64,000 nt of DNA from JAAUTT01 sp963846585. Lineage in GTDB: Bacteria > Bacteroidota > Bacteroidia > Bacteroidales > JAAUTT01. Positions 54,835 to 62,290 of the stretch are shown here, in pieces. The DNA lies in assembly GCA_963846585.1 (NCBI GenBank), contig CAWJWO010000015.1, forward strand, positions 558,001 through 622,000, read 5' to 3'. The stretch's first letter is position 1. Every line of letters starts with the position of its first letter. A model generated the notes under the pieces. The model did no database searches. It worked only from the letters and a program-made list of their open reading frames with translations, and had not been told where the DNA came from. The translations under genes were made by a program, and so were the position numbers.

Positions 54835-55377
54835 TTAATGATAAACTTCCTCAAGTTTTTCGATGGCCATAATACAATCCTTTAATACTCCACCACAGTA
54901 ATTCTTATTTTCAACTTCTGCAAATTCCCTTAATAAATGCTGTTGTTCATTTTCGGAAAGTACCTGATCGGCCATCCGGAATAATACATTGTTTTCCTTT
55001 GCAATGTGGCTACATAATAATTCGATGTATCCCTGCATGTTTTGATAAATACTTGTAAGACCATTTGAACTATCTTTATTGTAGTTGGATAAACCTTCAG
55101 CCATACCTTTTACAAAGTTTCTGCCTTGTGTGTGATCGTGGAGCATAACAGCCACAGGGCCTTGTTCAGTCGAATAGCCTTTCTTTACCATCAATGGGAA
55201 CAACAGGTTCTCCTCCTTGGCATGATGATAACCATCGGCATAGCTTTTAATTAAGTTAATTACTTGTTCAACGTGTTCTATATTGGAACTTTTCATCATT
55301 ACCATCTTTTCCATAACATCAATTAAACGCAGGATGTTAATATGGTCGTTTTCTAAATTTTTTGTTGCTGTGTTCAT
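54835..55377 (-). CDS. Hemerythrin-like HHE domain protein
   Basis: A 180-residue four-helix-bundle protein. Likely di-iron ligands are seen in order: ENDHINILR, YHHAKEENLLFPL (H-x3-E), MLHDHTQGR and SHIAKENNVLF. Such proteins bind oxygen or nitric oxide at a di-iron site or sense redox state. Its place between the NO reductase gene and the RIC gene points to a role in nitrosative stress. It is separated from qNOR by 34 bases and from RIC by 38. Confidence 0.88.
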   Translation of the reverse strand: MNTATKNLENDHINILRLIDVMEKMVMMKSSNIEHVEQVINLIKSYADGYHHAKEENLLFPLMVKKGYSTEQGPVAVMLHDHTQGRNFVKGMAEGLSNYNKDSSNGLTSIYQNMQGYIELLCSHIAKENNVLFRMADQVLSENEQQHLLREFAEVENKNYCGGVLKDCIMAIEKLEEVYH

Positions 55378-55415
55378 ATTAAATAAGTTACGTTATATTA
55401 ATTATATGTCAGGTG

Positions 55416-56114
55416 CTAAATTTTTAAAGCTTTAGGATATAATATGTTATTTTCAAGATGTACATGAACATGCAAATCGTCTTCAAATTGTTTTAATAAT
55501 TTAAAAGCTACATGATATGTACTGCAGCCATCTTGTGGGACTGAGTAGCCAAAGGTTATTTCGTTGATTTTATCCATCGCGCCACCTGCAAATTCATGTT
55601 CGACGCTCATACGTTTAATTTCAGAGAATATTAGAGATTTTACCGTTGATGAATTTGTTTTTAAAGCCTCTTTGATAGCTGGAAATAATACTTCTTCTTC
55701 TTTTTTAAGGTGTTGTAAAAGTTCAGTATTTATCTTTGAGAATAATTCGGCAACTTCAATAAGTTCAGGATGATTAGAACCATGGGCTGTTTTAATTTTC
55801 TGAGTATAAAAAATCAATTCCGGCAAGTATTTAAGCACATATTTATGATGAGTATTTAAAATATAATCTGCAAGAAAACCTAAATCCCATTCATTGAAAT
55901 TTTGTGCTTGATTTACATGTATATTTTCTAGTTCATTTAACTGGTTTATAAGTGTATTCGGGTCGACAGCTTTTTCGTTACAAGCACTATCAAGACTTTT
56001 ATTGCCCCCGCAGCAGAAATCGATACCTGCATTCTTGAATATTTCTGCAGCCCTGAAGTCCGATGCCACAATTTCACCAATCGACATTTGGTTGTATGAT
56101 GATTCTTTTAACAT
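55416..56114 (-). CDS. ric: RIC family iron-sulfur cluster repair di-iron protein (ScdA/YtfE)
   Basis: A 232-residue protein. The N-terminal ScdA_N domain has IFKNAGIDFCCGGNKSLDSA. The hemerythrin part supplies His and Glu ligands: NTHHKYVLKYLPEL, ELLQHLKKEEEVLFPAI, SVEHEFAGGAM and HVHLENNILYPKAL. RIC proteins restore iron-sulfur clusters damaged by nitric oxide. It is the first gene of the minus-strand NO-defence cluster. A near-consensus -7 (TACCTTTA, 56142-56149 on the minus strand) sits upstream and the palindrome at 56169 overlaps its -33 region, so control by the divergent Rrf2 regulator is likely. Confidence 0.95.
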   Translation of the reverse strand: MLKESSYNQMSIGEIVASDFRAAEIFKNAGIDFCCGGNKSLDSACNEKAVDPNTLINQLNELENIHVNQAQNFNEWDLGFLADYILNTHHKYVLKYLPELIFYTQKIKTAHGSNHPELIEVAELFSKINTELLQHLKKEEEVLFPAIKEALKTNSSTVKSLIFSEIKRMSVEHEFAGGAMDKINEITFGYSVPQDGCSTYHVAFKLLKQFEDDLHVHVHLENNILYPKALKI

Positions 56115-56168
56115 ATAAAATTGTTTTAATTATTACGGATGTAAAGGTATGAAATATTTTTTAAAAAG

Positions 56169-56186
56169 ACTAAAAGGTCTTTTAGT
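56169..56186. promoter_or_regulatory. Palindromic operator between ric and the Rrf2 gene
   Basis: ACTAAAAG-GT-CTTTTAGT, perfect 8-bp arms. It lies in the 114-base divergent gap and overlaps the -33 region of both predicted promoters (TATCTTTG on the plus strand at 56204-56211, and the complement of 56142-56149 on the minus strand). Best candidate for the site of the Rrf2/NsrR-like repressor. Confidence 0.68.
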
Positions 56187-56203
56187 TTTTTACAAAAATT
56201 TTA

Positions 56204-56211
56204 TATCTTTG
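56204..56211 (+). promoter_or_regulatory. -7 element of the Rrf2-family gene
   Basis: TATCTTTG fits TAnnTTTG and is 17 bases upstream of the ATG, so the leader is very short. The palindrome ends 17 bases before it and would cover its -33 region. Confidence 0.6.
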
Positions 56212-56228
56212 CAAAAAAACAATTTAGC

Positions 56229-56639
56229 ATGTTTAATAAAGAAACTGAATACGCATTAAGAGGTCTGGTATATATCCAGCTTCAAAACCATAAAGAGAAG
56301 AAACCTGGAGTGACCGAAATTGCCAAAGAGATAGAAGCACCACAATTTTATACAGGTAAAATTTTACAACGGCTGGTGCGAAATGGTTTTGTGGAATCGC
56401 AGAAAGGGAAAGGTGGCGGTTTTTACTTTGATAAAGATAAACCTGACATTGCAATTAAAGATTTAATTATAGCAACAGAAGGTGGTAAAATATTAACTGA
56501 TTGCGGATTTGGATTAAAAAAATGTGATGCAAATAAGCCTTGCCCTTTACATGACCAATACGGACCCATCAGAGAGGCAATTAATAATCTTGTCACAAAC
56601 GAAACCATACAATCCCTGGCAAAAAAGTATACTCTTTAA
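56229..56639 (+). CDS. nsrR: Rrf2-family transcriptional regulator, NsrR-like
   Basis: A 136-residue regulator. The winged helix (about 1-80) has KPGVTEIAKEIEAPQFYTGK and GFVESQKGKGGGFYF. The cluster-binding loop holds three Cys in CGFGLKKC and CPLHDQYG, the C-x6-C-x5-C pattern of Fe-S binding Rrf2 proteins such as NsrR. NsrR loses DNA binding when NO attacks its cluster. Divergent placement with ric, hemerythrin and qNOR supports this function. The gene symbol is inferred from context and motif, not proven. Confidence 0.85.
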   Translation: MFNKETEYALRGLVYIQLQNHKEKKPGVTEIAKEIEAPQFYTGKILQRLVRNGFVESQKGKGGGFYFDKDKPDIAIKDLIIATEGGKILTDCGFGLKKCDANKPCPLHDQYGPIREAINNLVTNETIQSLAKKYTL

Positions 56640-56640
56640 G

Positions 56641-57153
56641 CTCCATGGCCTTTTCAATGAGCTAATGGATGTTGATAAGCATTACAAACGCAAGGAATAT
56701 TTGTTATTCCCATTTCTTGAAAAGTACGGCATAACAGGCCCTTCTACAGTTATGTGGGGCAAACATGACGAAACGAGAACTAAATTAAAAGCTGCAATAG
56801 AATTGGTTTCAGCTTCCGGGAACATCTCTGGTGAAGAAGTTAAAACTGTAGAAGAACTGGTTTTACTTCCTGCAATAAAAGCTATTACTGATATGATTAC
56901 AAGAGAAGAAGAAATTCTTTTCCCCATGAGTATGGATAAGCTTACAGAGGAAGATTGGTATACTATTGATCAACAGACCATGGAGTTCGGATATTGCCTC
57001 TACGACCCTCAGGTAGAATGGAAACCGGTAGGAGTAACAACAAACGAAGTCGTATATAATACAAAAAATTCAATTCTACTTACTACCGGAAGTTTCAGCC
57101 TGGATGAAATCGAATCCCTTTTTAAAACACTTCCCATTGATATTAATTTATAA
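56641..57153 (+). pseudogene. DUF438/hemerythrin (PAS) protein, truncated at both ends
   Basis: From the base after the Rrf2 stop codon the plus-strand frame matches the middle of DUF438-HHE-PAS proteins: LHGLFNELMDVDKHYKRKEY, then LFPFLEKYGITGPSTVMWG, TREEEILFPMSM and TTGSFSLDEIESLF. The N-terminal DUF438 part is missing, and the protein ends at LPIDINL, just where the PAS domain should begin (normally LPVDITFVD). No usable start precedes the homology; an internal ATG at 56665 could give a 162-residue fragment. It stops at TTATAA, which is also the stop of the convergent cydA fragment. Confidence 0.8.
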
Positions 57154-57489
57154 GAATAATCCCAAAGCAATAGCTTCCATAAAAAAGGCTGTTCCTTCCC
57201 AAGAGAAAGGCATACCTATAATAGCTCCGGCATGTAGCATAAATTTTGGCCAAAGCAATCCTAATTCAAACGACAATACAGTACCGGATACGGCGCCTAC
57301 AGCAAAAAAAATTGCCACTCCCCGAGACCAGGCTTTAGCCAAATCGAGGTAAACTTGTTTGCCTGTTTTTATCCATTTTAATTCGGCAATAAACATTAAC
57401 CAGGGCATAGTCATTCCAATACAGGCAAAAACTATATGAAATACAAAAGAAACTGTCATTTGTAACCTGGCAGCGAGGAAATTATCCAT
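57148..57489 (-). pseudogene. cydA: cydA fragment (cytochrome bd oxidase subunit I, first 113 residues)
   Basis: The N-terminal 113 residues match cytochrome bd quinol oxidase subunit I: LAARLQMTVSFVFHIVFAC (haem His region), VGAVSGTVLSFELGLLWPKF and EGTAFFMEAIALGLFL. A complete CydA is about 440 residues or more; here it stops in helix III. The stop is the complement of TTA in TTATAA at 57148-57153, where the DUF438 fragment on the other strand also ends. No cydB is present. A functional bd oxidase cannot come from this fragment. Confidence 0.85.
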
Positions 57490-57746
57490 TAAGTGTTTTT
57501 TTATGCCTGACTTATTTCATTCTCAAGTGTATTTCTAACAATTATAAAATAGAATAGTTAAGCAATAAACACAAGAAATCAATAGCTATTTTTGTCTACT
57601 ACTAACATTAAAAATCTTTATTATCCAAGGGATCATAATATTTATTAATAATTTGACGATACCATATAAAATCATTAACATAAAGAATATTCTTTCTAAA
57701 TGAACTTTTATGGTTTGTTCTACCTTTGGTATAAAAGCATTGACCC
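57490..57746. other. Gap between cydA fragment and NDH-2; no clear gene
   Basis: AT-rich. On the minus strand, 57608-57720 is an open frame ending YDPLDNKDF that reads like a protein tail, but I cannot assign it. On the plus strand the -7 motif of the NDH-2 gene lies at 57721. Confidence 0.35.
57721..57728 (+). promoter_or_regulatory. Candidate -7 element of the NDH-2 gene
   Basis: TACCTTTG fits TAnnTTTG and lies 18 bases before the ATG. No TTG is seen at the ideal -33 distance. Confidence 0.4.
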
Positions 57747-59039
57747 ATGAAAGCAAACATTCCTGAAGTTGCAAAGAAACGCATTGTAGTTATTGGAGGT
57801 GGTTTTGCCGGTCTTACGTTCACAATTAAATTGGTCAAATCAAACTATCAGGTAGTGTTGATTGACAAACATAATTATCACATGTTTCAACCATTGTTTT
57901 ATCAGGTTGCTACGGCTGGTATTGAACCCAGTGCAATATCATTCCCTTTTCGCAAAGTTTTTCAATCAAAACGAAATATCCATATTAGAATTACTGAAGT
58001 TTTACGGATAGAACCAGAAAATAACCGGGTAATTACTAAAGTCGGATTAATAAATTACGATTATTTGATAATTGCCGTTGGTGCTACTTCCAATTATTTT
58101 GGAAACGAAAATATACAGGAAAAATCATTCCCCCTGAAATCAGTATCAGAAGCTTTAGCTTTACGAAATGCAATTTTACAAAATTTCGAAAATAGATTAA
58201 TCAGCGAGGACCCTGATGAACAAGAGGGAATGATGAACATAGTTGTTGTAGGTGGTGGACCTACAGGAGTAGAAACGAGTGGAGCTCTGGCAGAAATGAA
58301 ACATTATGTTCTTCCAAAAGACTATCCTGAAATTGATTTTAACCTTATGAATATATATTTGATTGAAGCTTCTTCTAAATTGTTAAATGGCATGTCAGAG
58401 ATATCTTCAATAAAAGCTTATCAATATCTTATAAAATTGGGAGTTATAATAATAAAAGAAACCGCTGTGAGTGATTTCGACGGTAAAACTGTTCTTCTCA
58501 GCAACGGAACGACAATTCGCACTGATACACTCATTTGGGCAGCAGGAATAAATGGAAATATGTTAGAAGGTATTAAACCTGACGCTATTGGTCGTGGAAA
58601 TAGGTTAAAGGTTGACCAAATGAACCTTGTTAAAGGATATTCAAATATTTATGCCATTGGAGATATAGCCCTAATGGTTACTGAAAAATATCCAAACGGA
58701 CATCCACAGGTTGCTCAGGTCGCTATCCAACAAGCTACCAATCTGGCCAACAACTTCCAAAAAATGATAACTGGAAAATCATTTGAACCATTCTGTTACC
58801 ACGATTTAGGCACTATGGCTACAGTTGGTAGAAATTTAGCGGTAGTTGATTTGCCTTATTTAAAATTTCAAGGATTTTTTGCCTGGTTGGTATGGATGTT
58901 TATTCATCTTAAATCAATTCTGGGTGTTAAAAACAAACTGTTGATCTTTATTAATTGGTTTTGGAGTTATATCACATATGACCAATCATTAAGGCTAATT
59001 ATTAAACCTAAAATAAAACCAAAGAAAAATTTGAATTAA
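57747..59039 (+). CDS. ndh: Type II NADH dehydrogenase (NDH-2)
   Basis: A 430-residue flavoprotein. The FAD-binding Rossmann fold opens IVVIGGGFAGLTFTIKL (residues about 9-25), and a second nucleotide fold has NIVVVGGGPTGVETSGALAE near 165. The quinone-site region shows YHMFQPLFYQVATAGIEPS. FAD contacts continue in YAIGDIAL. The C-terminal 50 residues include hydrophobic and basic stretches that anchor it to the membrane. It passes electrons from NADH to quinone without pumping protons, feeding the alternative complex III encoded at 24-32 kb. Confidence 0.94.
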   Translation: MKANIPEVAKKRIVVIGGGFAGLTFTIKLVKSNYQVVLIDKHNYHMFQPLFYQVATAGIEPSAISFPFRKVFQSKRNIHIRITEVLRIEPENNRVITKVGLINYDYLIIAVGATSNYFGNENIQEKSFPLKSVSEALALRNAILQNFENRLISEDPDEQEGMMNIVVVGGGPTGVETSGALAEMKHYVLPKDYPEIDFNLMNIYLIEASSKLLNGMSEISSIKAYQYLIKLGVIIIKETAVSDFDGKTVLLSNGTTIRTDTLIWAAGINGNMLEGIKPDAIGRGNRLKVDQMNLVKGYSNIYAIGDIALMVTEKYPNGHPQVAQVAIQQATNLANNFQKMITGKSFEPFCYHDLGTMATVGRNLAVVDLPYLKFQGFFAWLVWMFIHLKSILGVKNKLLIFINWFWSYITYDQSLRLIIKPKIKPKKNLN

Positions 59040-59282
59040 TGATGACAATAAATCATTATACATAATTTTCCTTGTAGGTTATTATGAAATCGATGATGGG
59101 TAAGGTATCTGTAATGTATTTGTTCAAAAATCACTTACCTGATAATGGGGTAATTTAAAACTTAGACATATGAAACTTTGGCAATTCTGAAGAAAATAAA
59201 GCAAAGTGGAGACCGGAAACCACTTGAAAAAACGGGGCCATACCGAAAAGCCAGACGAGTAGGAACATTAATAACAAAATCT
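59040..59282. other. Gap after NDH-2; no gene assigned
   Basis: An in-frame TTG at 59178 would extend the next gene by 35 residues rich in Lys and Arg, but that stretch does not look like part of its family. No RNA gene or clear promoter is visible. Confidence 0.35.
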
Positions 59283-59624
59283 ATGGAAAACACAGAAACT
59301 AAAACAGATCATCCAATGAAATGGTATCATTACATCGCTGTATTCTTTGCGGGTACTTTTTTAACCAATGTTATCCCGCATTTTGTAAATGGAATTTCAG
59401 GAAATTATTTTCCAACGCCTTTCTCTAATCCTCCGGGTAAAGGACTTTCTTCGCCATTGACAAATGTACTTTGGGCTTTATTGAATTTACTGATCGGTTA
59501 TCTTCTCTTTAGAGTTAGTAAAGCAAATTCAAAAAACAAACTGGCACTTCTTATCTTTTTTATCGGTATCATTTTCGTTAGTATTATGCTTAGTATGGCC
59601 TTTATGGATAAAGCAAAAATGTAA
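59283..59624 (+). CDS. Conserved small membrane protein of unknown function
   Basis: About 113 residues from the ATG at 59283, chosen because the family begins just before KWYHYIAVFFAGTFLTNVIP. It has three hydrophobic segments (about 14-34, 60-82 and 88-106) and a conserved extramembrane stretch FPTPFSNPPGKGLSSPL between the first two. I recognise an uncharacterised family in several phyla but no function. It stands between NDH-2 and a hairpin terminator. Confidence 0.6.
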   Translation: MENTETKTDHPMKWYHYIAVFFAGTFLTNVIPHFVNGISGNYFPTPFSNPPGKGLSSPLTNVLWALLNLLIGYLLFRVSKANSKNKLALLIFFIGIIFVSIMLSMAFMDKAKM

Positions 59625-59667
59625 GTTTTGAAAAATCCTCCGTCAAATCAATTTCCTGAAAACATTA

Positions 59668-59700
59668 GTATCCATGCGGTTAACTACATGGATACATTTT
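59668..59700 (+). terminator. Hairpin terminator
   Basis: GTATCCATG (59668-59676) and CATGGATAC (59687-59695) form a perfect 9-bp stem with a 10-base loop followed by ATTTT. A second, smaller hairpin, TGGTGT/ACACCA, lies at 59708-59727. It ends the unit containing the small membrane protein. Confidence 0.7.
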
Positions 59701-59848
59701 AACTATTTGGTGTCAATTCCCACACCATAAATTTCGATAAATAATTTAAAAAAAATCTTTCATATCTTCCATAATATATGATTAGCACAATTTATTGAAT
59801 TTTGGGTTATCTTTATAATGTCTTTTAAACTCATTAAATACTAAAACT

Positions 59849-60286
59849 ATGTGTAGAATATTACGTTGGATTGGTTACGCATCTACTCTTGTTGGTGCTA
59901 TATTAATTGTCTTGGCAATTATTGGAAGTTGTAAATATCATCATCATATGGTTCATGAACATGGGATGGCCTACTCTAATATGCAACATCCTGGTGGCGG
60001 GATGGCTGTTGCTAAAACTGATTCCGGAAGCATGAAACATTCCATGATGGTTAAACAAGATTCTGCAAAATGCTGTAAAAATCAGGCAATGTGTTGTGCT
60101 GCAGCTCCTATGATTTGTCAAAGTTGCCAAATGCATCATGCCCGTATTTGCTTTAAAATTGGATTGGCAATCTGTTTTTTGTTGTTAGCAATTGTATTAA
60201 TTACTATTAGTAATAGTTGCAGATGCAAAAAATGTTGTGAATCCAAAGAAGGCAAAAGTGAAAGTAAGATTGAAAAGAAGGAATAA
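59849..60286 (+). CDS. Cys/His/Met-rich two-helix membrane protein, candidate metal binder
   Basis: A 145-residue protein. Membrane helices lie at about 10-28 and 102-122. The 72-residue loop between them (29-100) holds nine His and ten Met, with pairs CC (75-76), CC (82-83), a C-x2-C (90, 93) and the cluster KYHHHMVHEHGM. The tail after helix 2 has CRCKKCC. In all there are 14 Cys. Such composition suggests binding of copper or another soft metal. I know no named family that fits. It is its own transcription unit, with terminators on both sides. Function unproven. Confidence 0.6.
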   Translation: MCRILRWIGYASTLVGAILIVLAIIGSCKYHHHMVHEHGMAYSNMQHPGGGMAVAKTDSGSMKHSMMVKQDSAKCCKNQAMCCAAAPMICQSCQMHHARICFKIGLAICFLLLAIVLITISNSCRCKKCCESKEGKSESKIEKKE

Positions 60287-60322
60287 TTTATTTTCATCAG
60301 GTTCGTTTCAGGAGTAATCGAG

Positions 60323-60360
60323 TAGGAGGAAAATAAAATAAAAATCCTCCTATTTTATTT
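60323..60360 (+). terminator. Hairpin terminator after the metal-binder-like gene
   Basis: TAGGAGGA (60323-60330) and TCCTCCTA (60345-60352) form a perfect 8-bp stem followed by TTTTATTT. The right arm also contains the stop codon of the minus-strand reverse-transcriptase fragment. Confidence 0.7.
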
Positions 60361-60500
60361 CCCAACGTCTCACACTACTTAAGTACCGTTCGGTATAGAC
60401 CATAGAAACAACCCCGCCATCTTTTATGGTTCTGGAAAGTAATTCTATCAGTTTACTTTGGTTTACTTTATCAAAGAAATTTTCCAAGTGTCTTTTAAAT
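60350..60500 (-). pseudogene. Group II intron reverse-transcriptase fragment
   Basis: On the minus strand a frame ending at the TAG at 60350-60352 reads RHLENFFDKVNQSKLIELL then SRTIKDGGVVSMVY. This matches the RT2-RT3 stretch of bacterial group II intron maturases (family form FFDTVNQSKLIEVLSRTIKDG). Only about 45 codons of a normally 400-600 residue protein remain. The YADD catalytic motif, maturase domain and intron RNA domains V/VI are not seen. The right boundary is approximate because the frame stays open upstream without recognisable similarity. Confidence 0.75.
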
Positions 60501-60510
60501 CTGATGTTGT

Positions 60511-60539
60511 TTTGGAAATCTGAATATTTTTTAACTTTG
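60511..60539 (+). promoter_or_regulatory. Promoter of the MNT/HEPN pair
   Basis: TTTG at 60511-60514 and TAACTTTG at 60532-60539 resemble the -33/-7 pair with a 17-base spacer. Start of transcription is predicted near 60546, leaving a leader of about 8 bases before the ATG at 60554. Confidence 0.5.
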
Positions 60540-60553
60540 ATTAAAATTGCATA

Positions 60554-60877
60554 ATGAAGGTTAATAATAAATTAATATTAAAAGATTTAAGTCAACTTCT
60601 GAAATTAAGGTTTTCAGATGATATAAAAGATATTGTACTTTTTGGTTCCCGGGTTAATGGAAAAGCCAATAAAGATTCAGACTATGATATATTAGTGATT
60701 TTAAAACAAAAAGCAGATTGGAAAACTGAAAGGGAAATTTCTGAAATTTGTTATCAGATTGAATTAAAATATAATATCTTAATAGATAATCATGTTGTCG
60801 GAGAGACAGAATTCTCAACATTAAGGGCTAAACAACCTATATATGTAAATGCTATTTCTAAAGGTATACACGCATAA
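60554..60877 (+). CDS. MNT-type minimal nucleotidyltransferase (antitoxin-like)
   Basis: A 107-residue protein of the minimal nucleotidyltransferase family. The signature G-S-x10-D-x-D is present in VLFGSRVNGKANKDSDYDIL. In MNT/HEPN toxin-antitoxin pairs the MNT protein adds AMP to the HEPN toxin and silences it. Its stop codon overlaps the ATG of the HEPN gene by one base (TAATG), so the two are made in step. Confidence 0.88.
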   Translation: MKVNNKLILKDLSQLLKLRFSDDIKDIVLFGSRVNGKANKDSDYDILVILKQKADWKTEREISEICYQIELKYNILIDNHVVGETEFSTLRAKQPIYVNAISKGIHA

Positions 60878-61269
60878 TGGATGACAAAGACAGGAATGCT
60901 ATCATAGAGTACCGTTTACAACAGGCTATTGATACAATAGAATTAGTTAAATTCCTTATAAATAATGATAAATTAGCGATAGCAATAAATCGTATTTATT
61001 ATGGGATGTTTTATGCCTTGAGTGCTTTAGCTTTGAAAACTAAATTTGAGACATCAAAACATGGTCAGTTAATAGGTTGGTTTAATAAGGTATATATAGC
61101 TTCCAAAAGAATTGATTCAAAATTTGGGATATATTTACGTAATGCTTTCCAAATTCGAACTAAAGGTGATTACGATGCATTTGTTAACTTTTCAAGGCCG
61201 GAAGTTGAAATTATGTATATTGAAATGATTGCTTTTATAGAAGAGATTAAAAAGGTGCTTAATAAATAA
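60877..61269 (+). CDS. HEPN domain protein (partner of MNT)
   Basis: A 130-residue all-helical protein of the HEPN/UPF0332 type. AINRIYYGMFYALSALALKT and SKHGQLIGWFNKVYI are the conserved helices. A clear R-x4-6-H RNase motif of active HEPN toxins is not evident. That fits the UPF0332-like group, where toxicity is uncertain. It is translationally coupled to the MNT gene. The pair may be a toxin-antitoxin module or a nucleotidyl-transfer system of unknown substrate. Confidence 0.82.
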   Translation: MDDKDRNAIIEYRLQQAIDTIELVKFLINNDKLAIAINRIYYGMFYALSALALKTKFETSKHGQLIGWFNKVYIASKRIDSKFGIYLRNAFQIRTKGDYDAFVNFSRPEVEIMYIEMIAFIEEIKKVLNK

Positions 61270-61328
61270 TATGATATCTGTCATATAATTTAATTATAAA
61301 TGGTTAATGGTCTATAAATAAAAAATAA

Positions 61329-61898
61329 ATGTATAAAACGGTTTACCAGTTACAAATAACATTGCTTCAATCCAACCCACTAATATGGAGAAAAATATTA
61401 GTCGATCCTGACACTTTGCTGGTAGATTTACATAGAATCATTCAAACTACTATGGGATGGACAAATTCACATCTTCATGAGTTTAAAGTTAAAAACTCAA
61501 GTTATGCTCCAATTGAATTTGAAGTAGAAAATTCTAAAAATTCAAGAACTGTAAAGCTTAGTAGGGTATTAAAAGAGGAATATGGTCAGATTTTATACAA
61601 TTATGATTTTGGTGATTTCTGGATGCACTCTATTGTATTAGAGAATATATTTTCCGATAATGAAGCAAACCAAATACCACGGTGTATTGGTGGAGCTCGT
61701 AATTGTCCTCCGGAAGATTGTGGCTCAATGTCAGGTTATAGAGACTTATTAGAAATAATATCAAACACAAAGCATAAAGAATACAAAGAGACAATTACCT
61801 GGTTAGGAGGTAAATTTGATCCGGAATATTTTAATATTAATAAAACCAATCAATTATTAATGGAAAAAGATTTCGGTTGTATCTGGTTGGAAGATTAA
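61329..61898 (+). CDS. Plasmid pRiA4b ORF-3 family protein
   Basis: A 189-residue protein with the family pattern YQLQITLLQSNPLIWRKILV at the N-terminus, HRIIQTTMGWTNSHLHEF, then YNYDFGDFWMHSIVLE and CIGGARNCPPEDCGSMSGY. These are the conserved blocks of PF07929, common on plasmids and mobile elements and of unknown function. It lies among decayed mobile genes near an integrase, in keeping with an accessory role. It has no partner gene. Confidence 0.88.
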   Translation: MYKTVYQLQITLLQSNPLIWRKILVDPDTLLVDLHRIIQTTMGWTNSHLHEFKVKNSSYAPIEFEVENSKNSRTVKLSRVLKEEYGQILYNYDFGDFWMHSIVLENIFSDNEANQIPRCIGGARNCPPEDCGSMSGYRDLLEIISNTKHKEYKETITWLGGKFDPEYFNINKTNQLLMEKDFGCIWLED

Positions 61899-61945
61899 CT
61901 CGAACTTTATATTTGATTTCCATCAGTTAACAAGGCATCAATATT

Positions 61946-62177
61946 CTAAGACAGGTTTTTAATCATAGCATAAAGGATTCTTGATAGTTCATCTGTCATT
62001 TTAAGATAATTCTCAAAGTCTTCCTTTCTTATAACTTCTTCTCCATTTAAAATATCCAAAATTGCAACGCATTCAAAAACTGAACCACGGGACGTTACAA
62101 AATAATTTCAGCTTTCTGCACTCGCTATAAAATGCTTTAGCTTTTTTATAAACTTCAAGATTTTGGAACTCAAACAT
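61946..62177 (-). pseudogene. Four-helix-bundle (S23-type) protein, internally deleted and frameshifted
   Basis: From the ATG at 62175-62177 the minus strand reads MFEFQNLEVYKKAKAFYSEC, the usual start of four-helix-bundle (23S rRNA intervening-sequence) proteins. After about 30 codons it hits a stop. One frame over, GSVFECVAILDILNGEEVIR then YLKMTDELSRILYAM gives the usual C-terminal half, ending at 61946. The central helix region of around 40-50 residues (of 115-125) is missing at the frame change. Hence a deletion that also broke the frame. Confidence 0.8.
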
Positions 62178-62187
62178 TGTATTGAAT

Positions 62188-62289
62188 AGAATGAGAAACA
62201 GAATGAAAAAAAGAATGAGAAACAGAATGAGAATGAAGAAAAATCAGAAGTAATCTTTCGCTCTCATTCTGATTCTCTTTCTGATTTTT
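62188..62289. repeat. GAATGAGAAACAGAATGA direct repeat and inverted arms
   Basis: A 19-base sequence starting AGAATGAGAAAC occurs at 62188-62206 and again at 62212-62230. Further on, CAGAATGAGA (62223-62232) and AAAAATCAGA (62239-62248) have inverted partners TCTCATTCTG and TCTGATTTTT up to 62289. Simple-sequence structure directly outside the tRNA-like boundary. No function assigned. Confidence 0.6.
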
Positions 62290-62290
62290 G

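Noticed and set aside
56524..56640. Longer reading of the DUF438 fragment starting inside the Rrf2 gene.
   Set aside because: This part is only the Rrf2 sequence in another frame. Homology to DUF438 proteins begins after the Rrf2 stop codon.
57608..57720. Minus-strand open frame ending YDPLDNKDF, protein-like in composition.
   Set aside because: No family recognised and no start outside the NDH-2 gene. It may be a remnant but cannot be supported.
59178..59282. N-terminal extension of the small membrane protein from a TTG start.
   Set aside because: The basic 35-residue stretch is unlike the family, and a proper ATG at 59283 fits the conserved start.
62188..62230. Two 19-base repeats with a short spacer, considered as a CRISPR.
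   Set aside because: Only two copies, simple AG-rich sequence, a spacer of about 5 bases and no cas genes.
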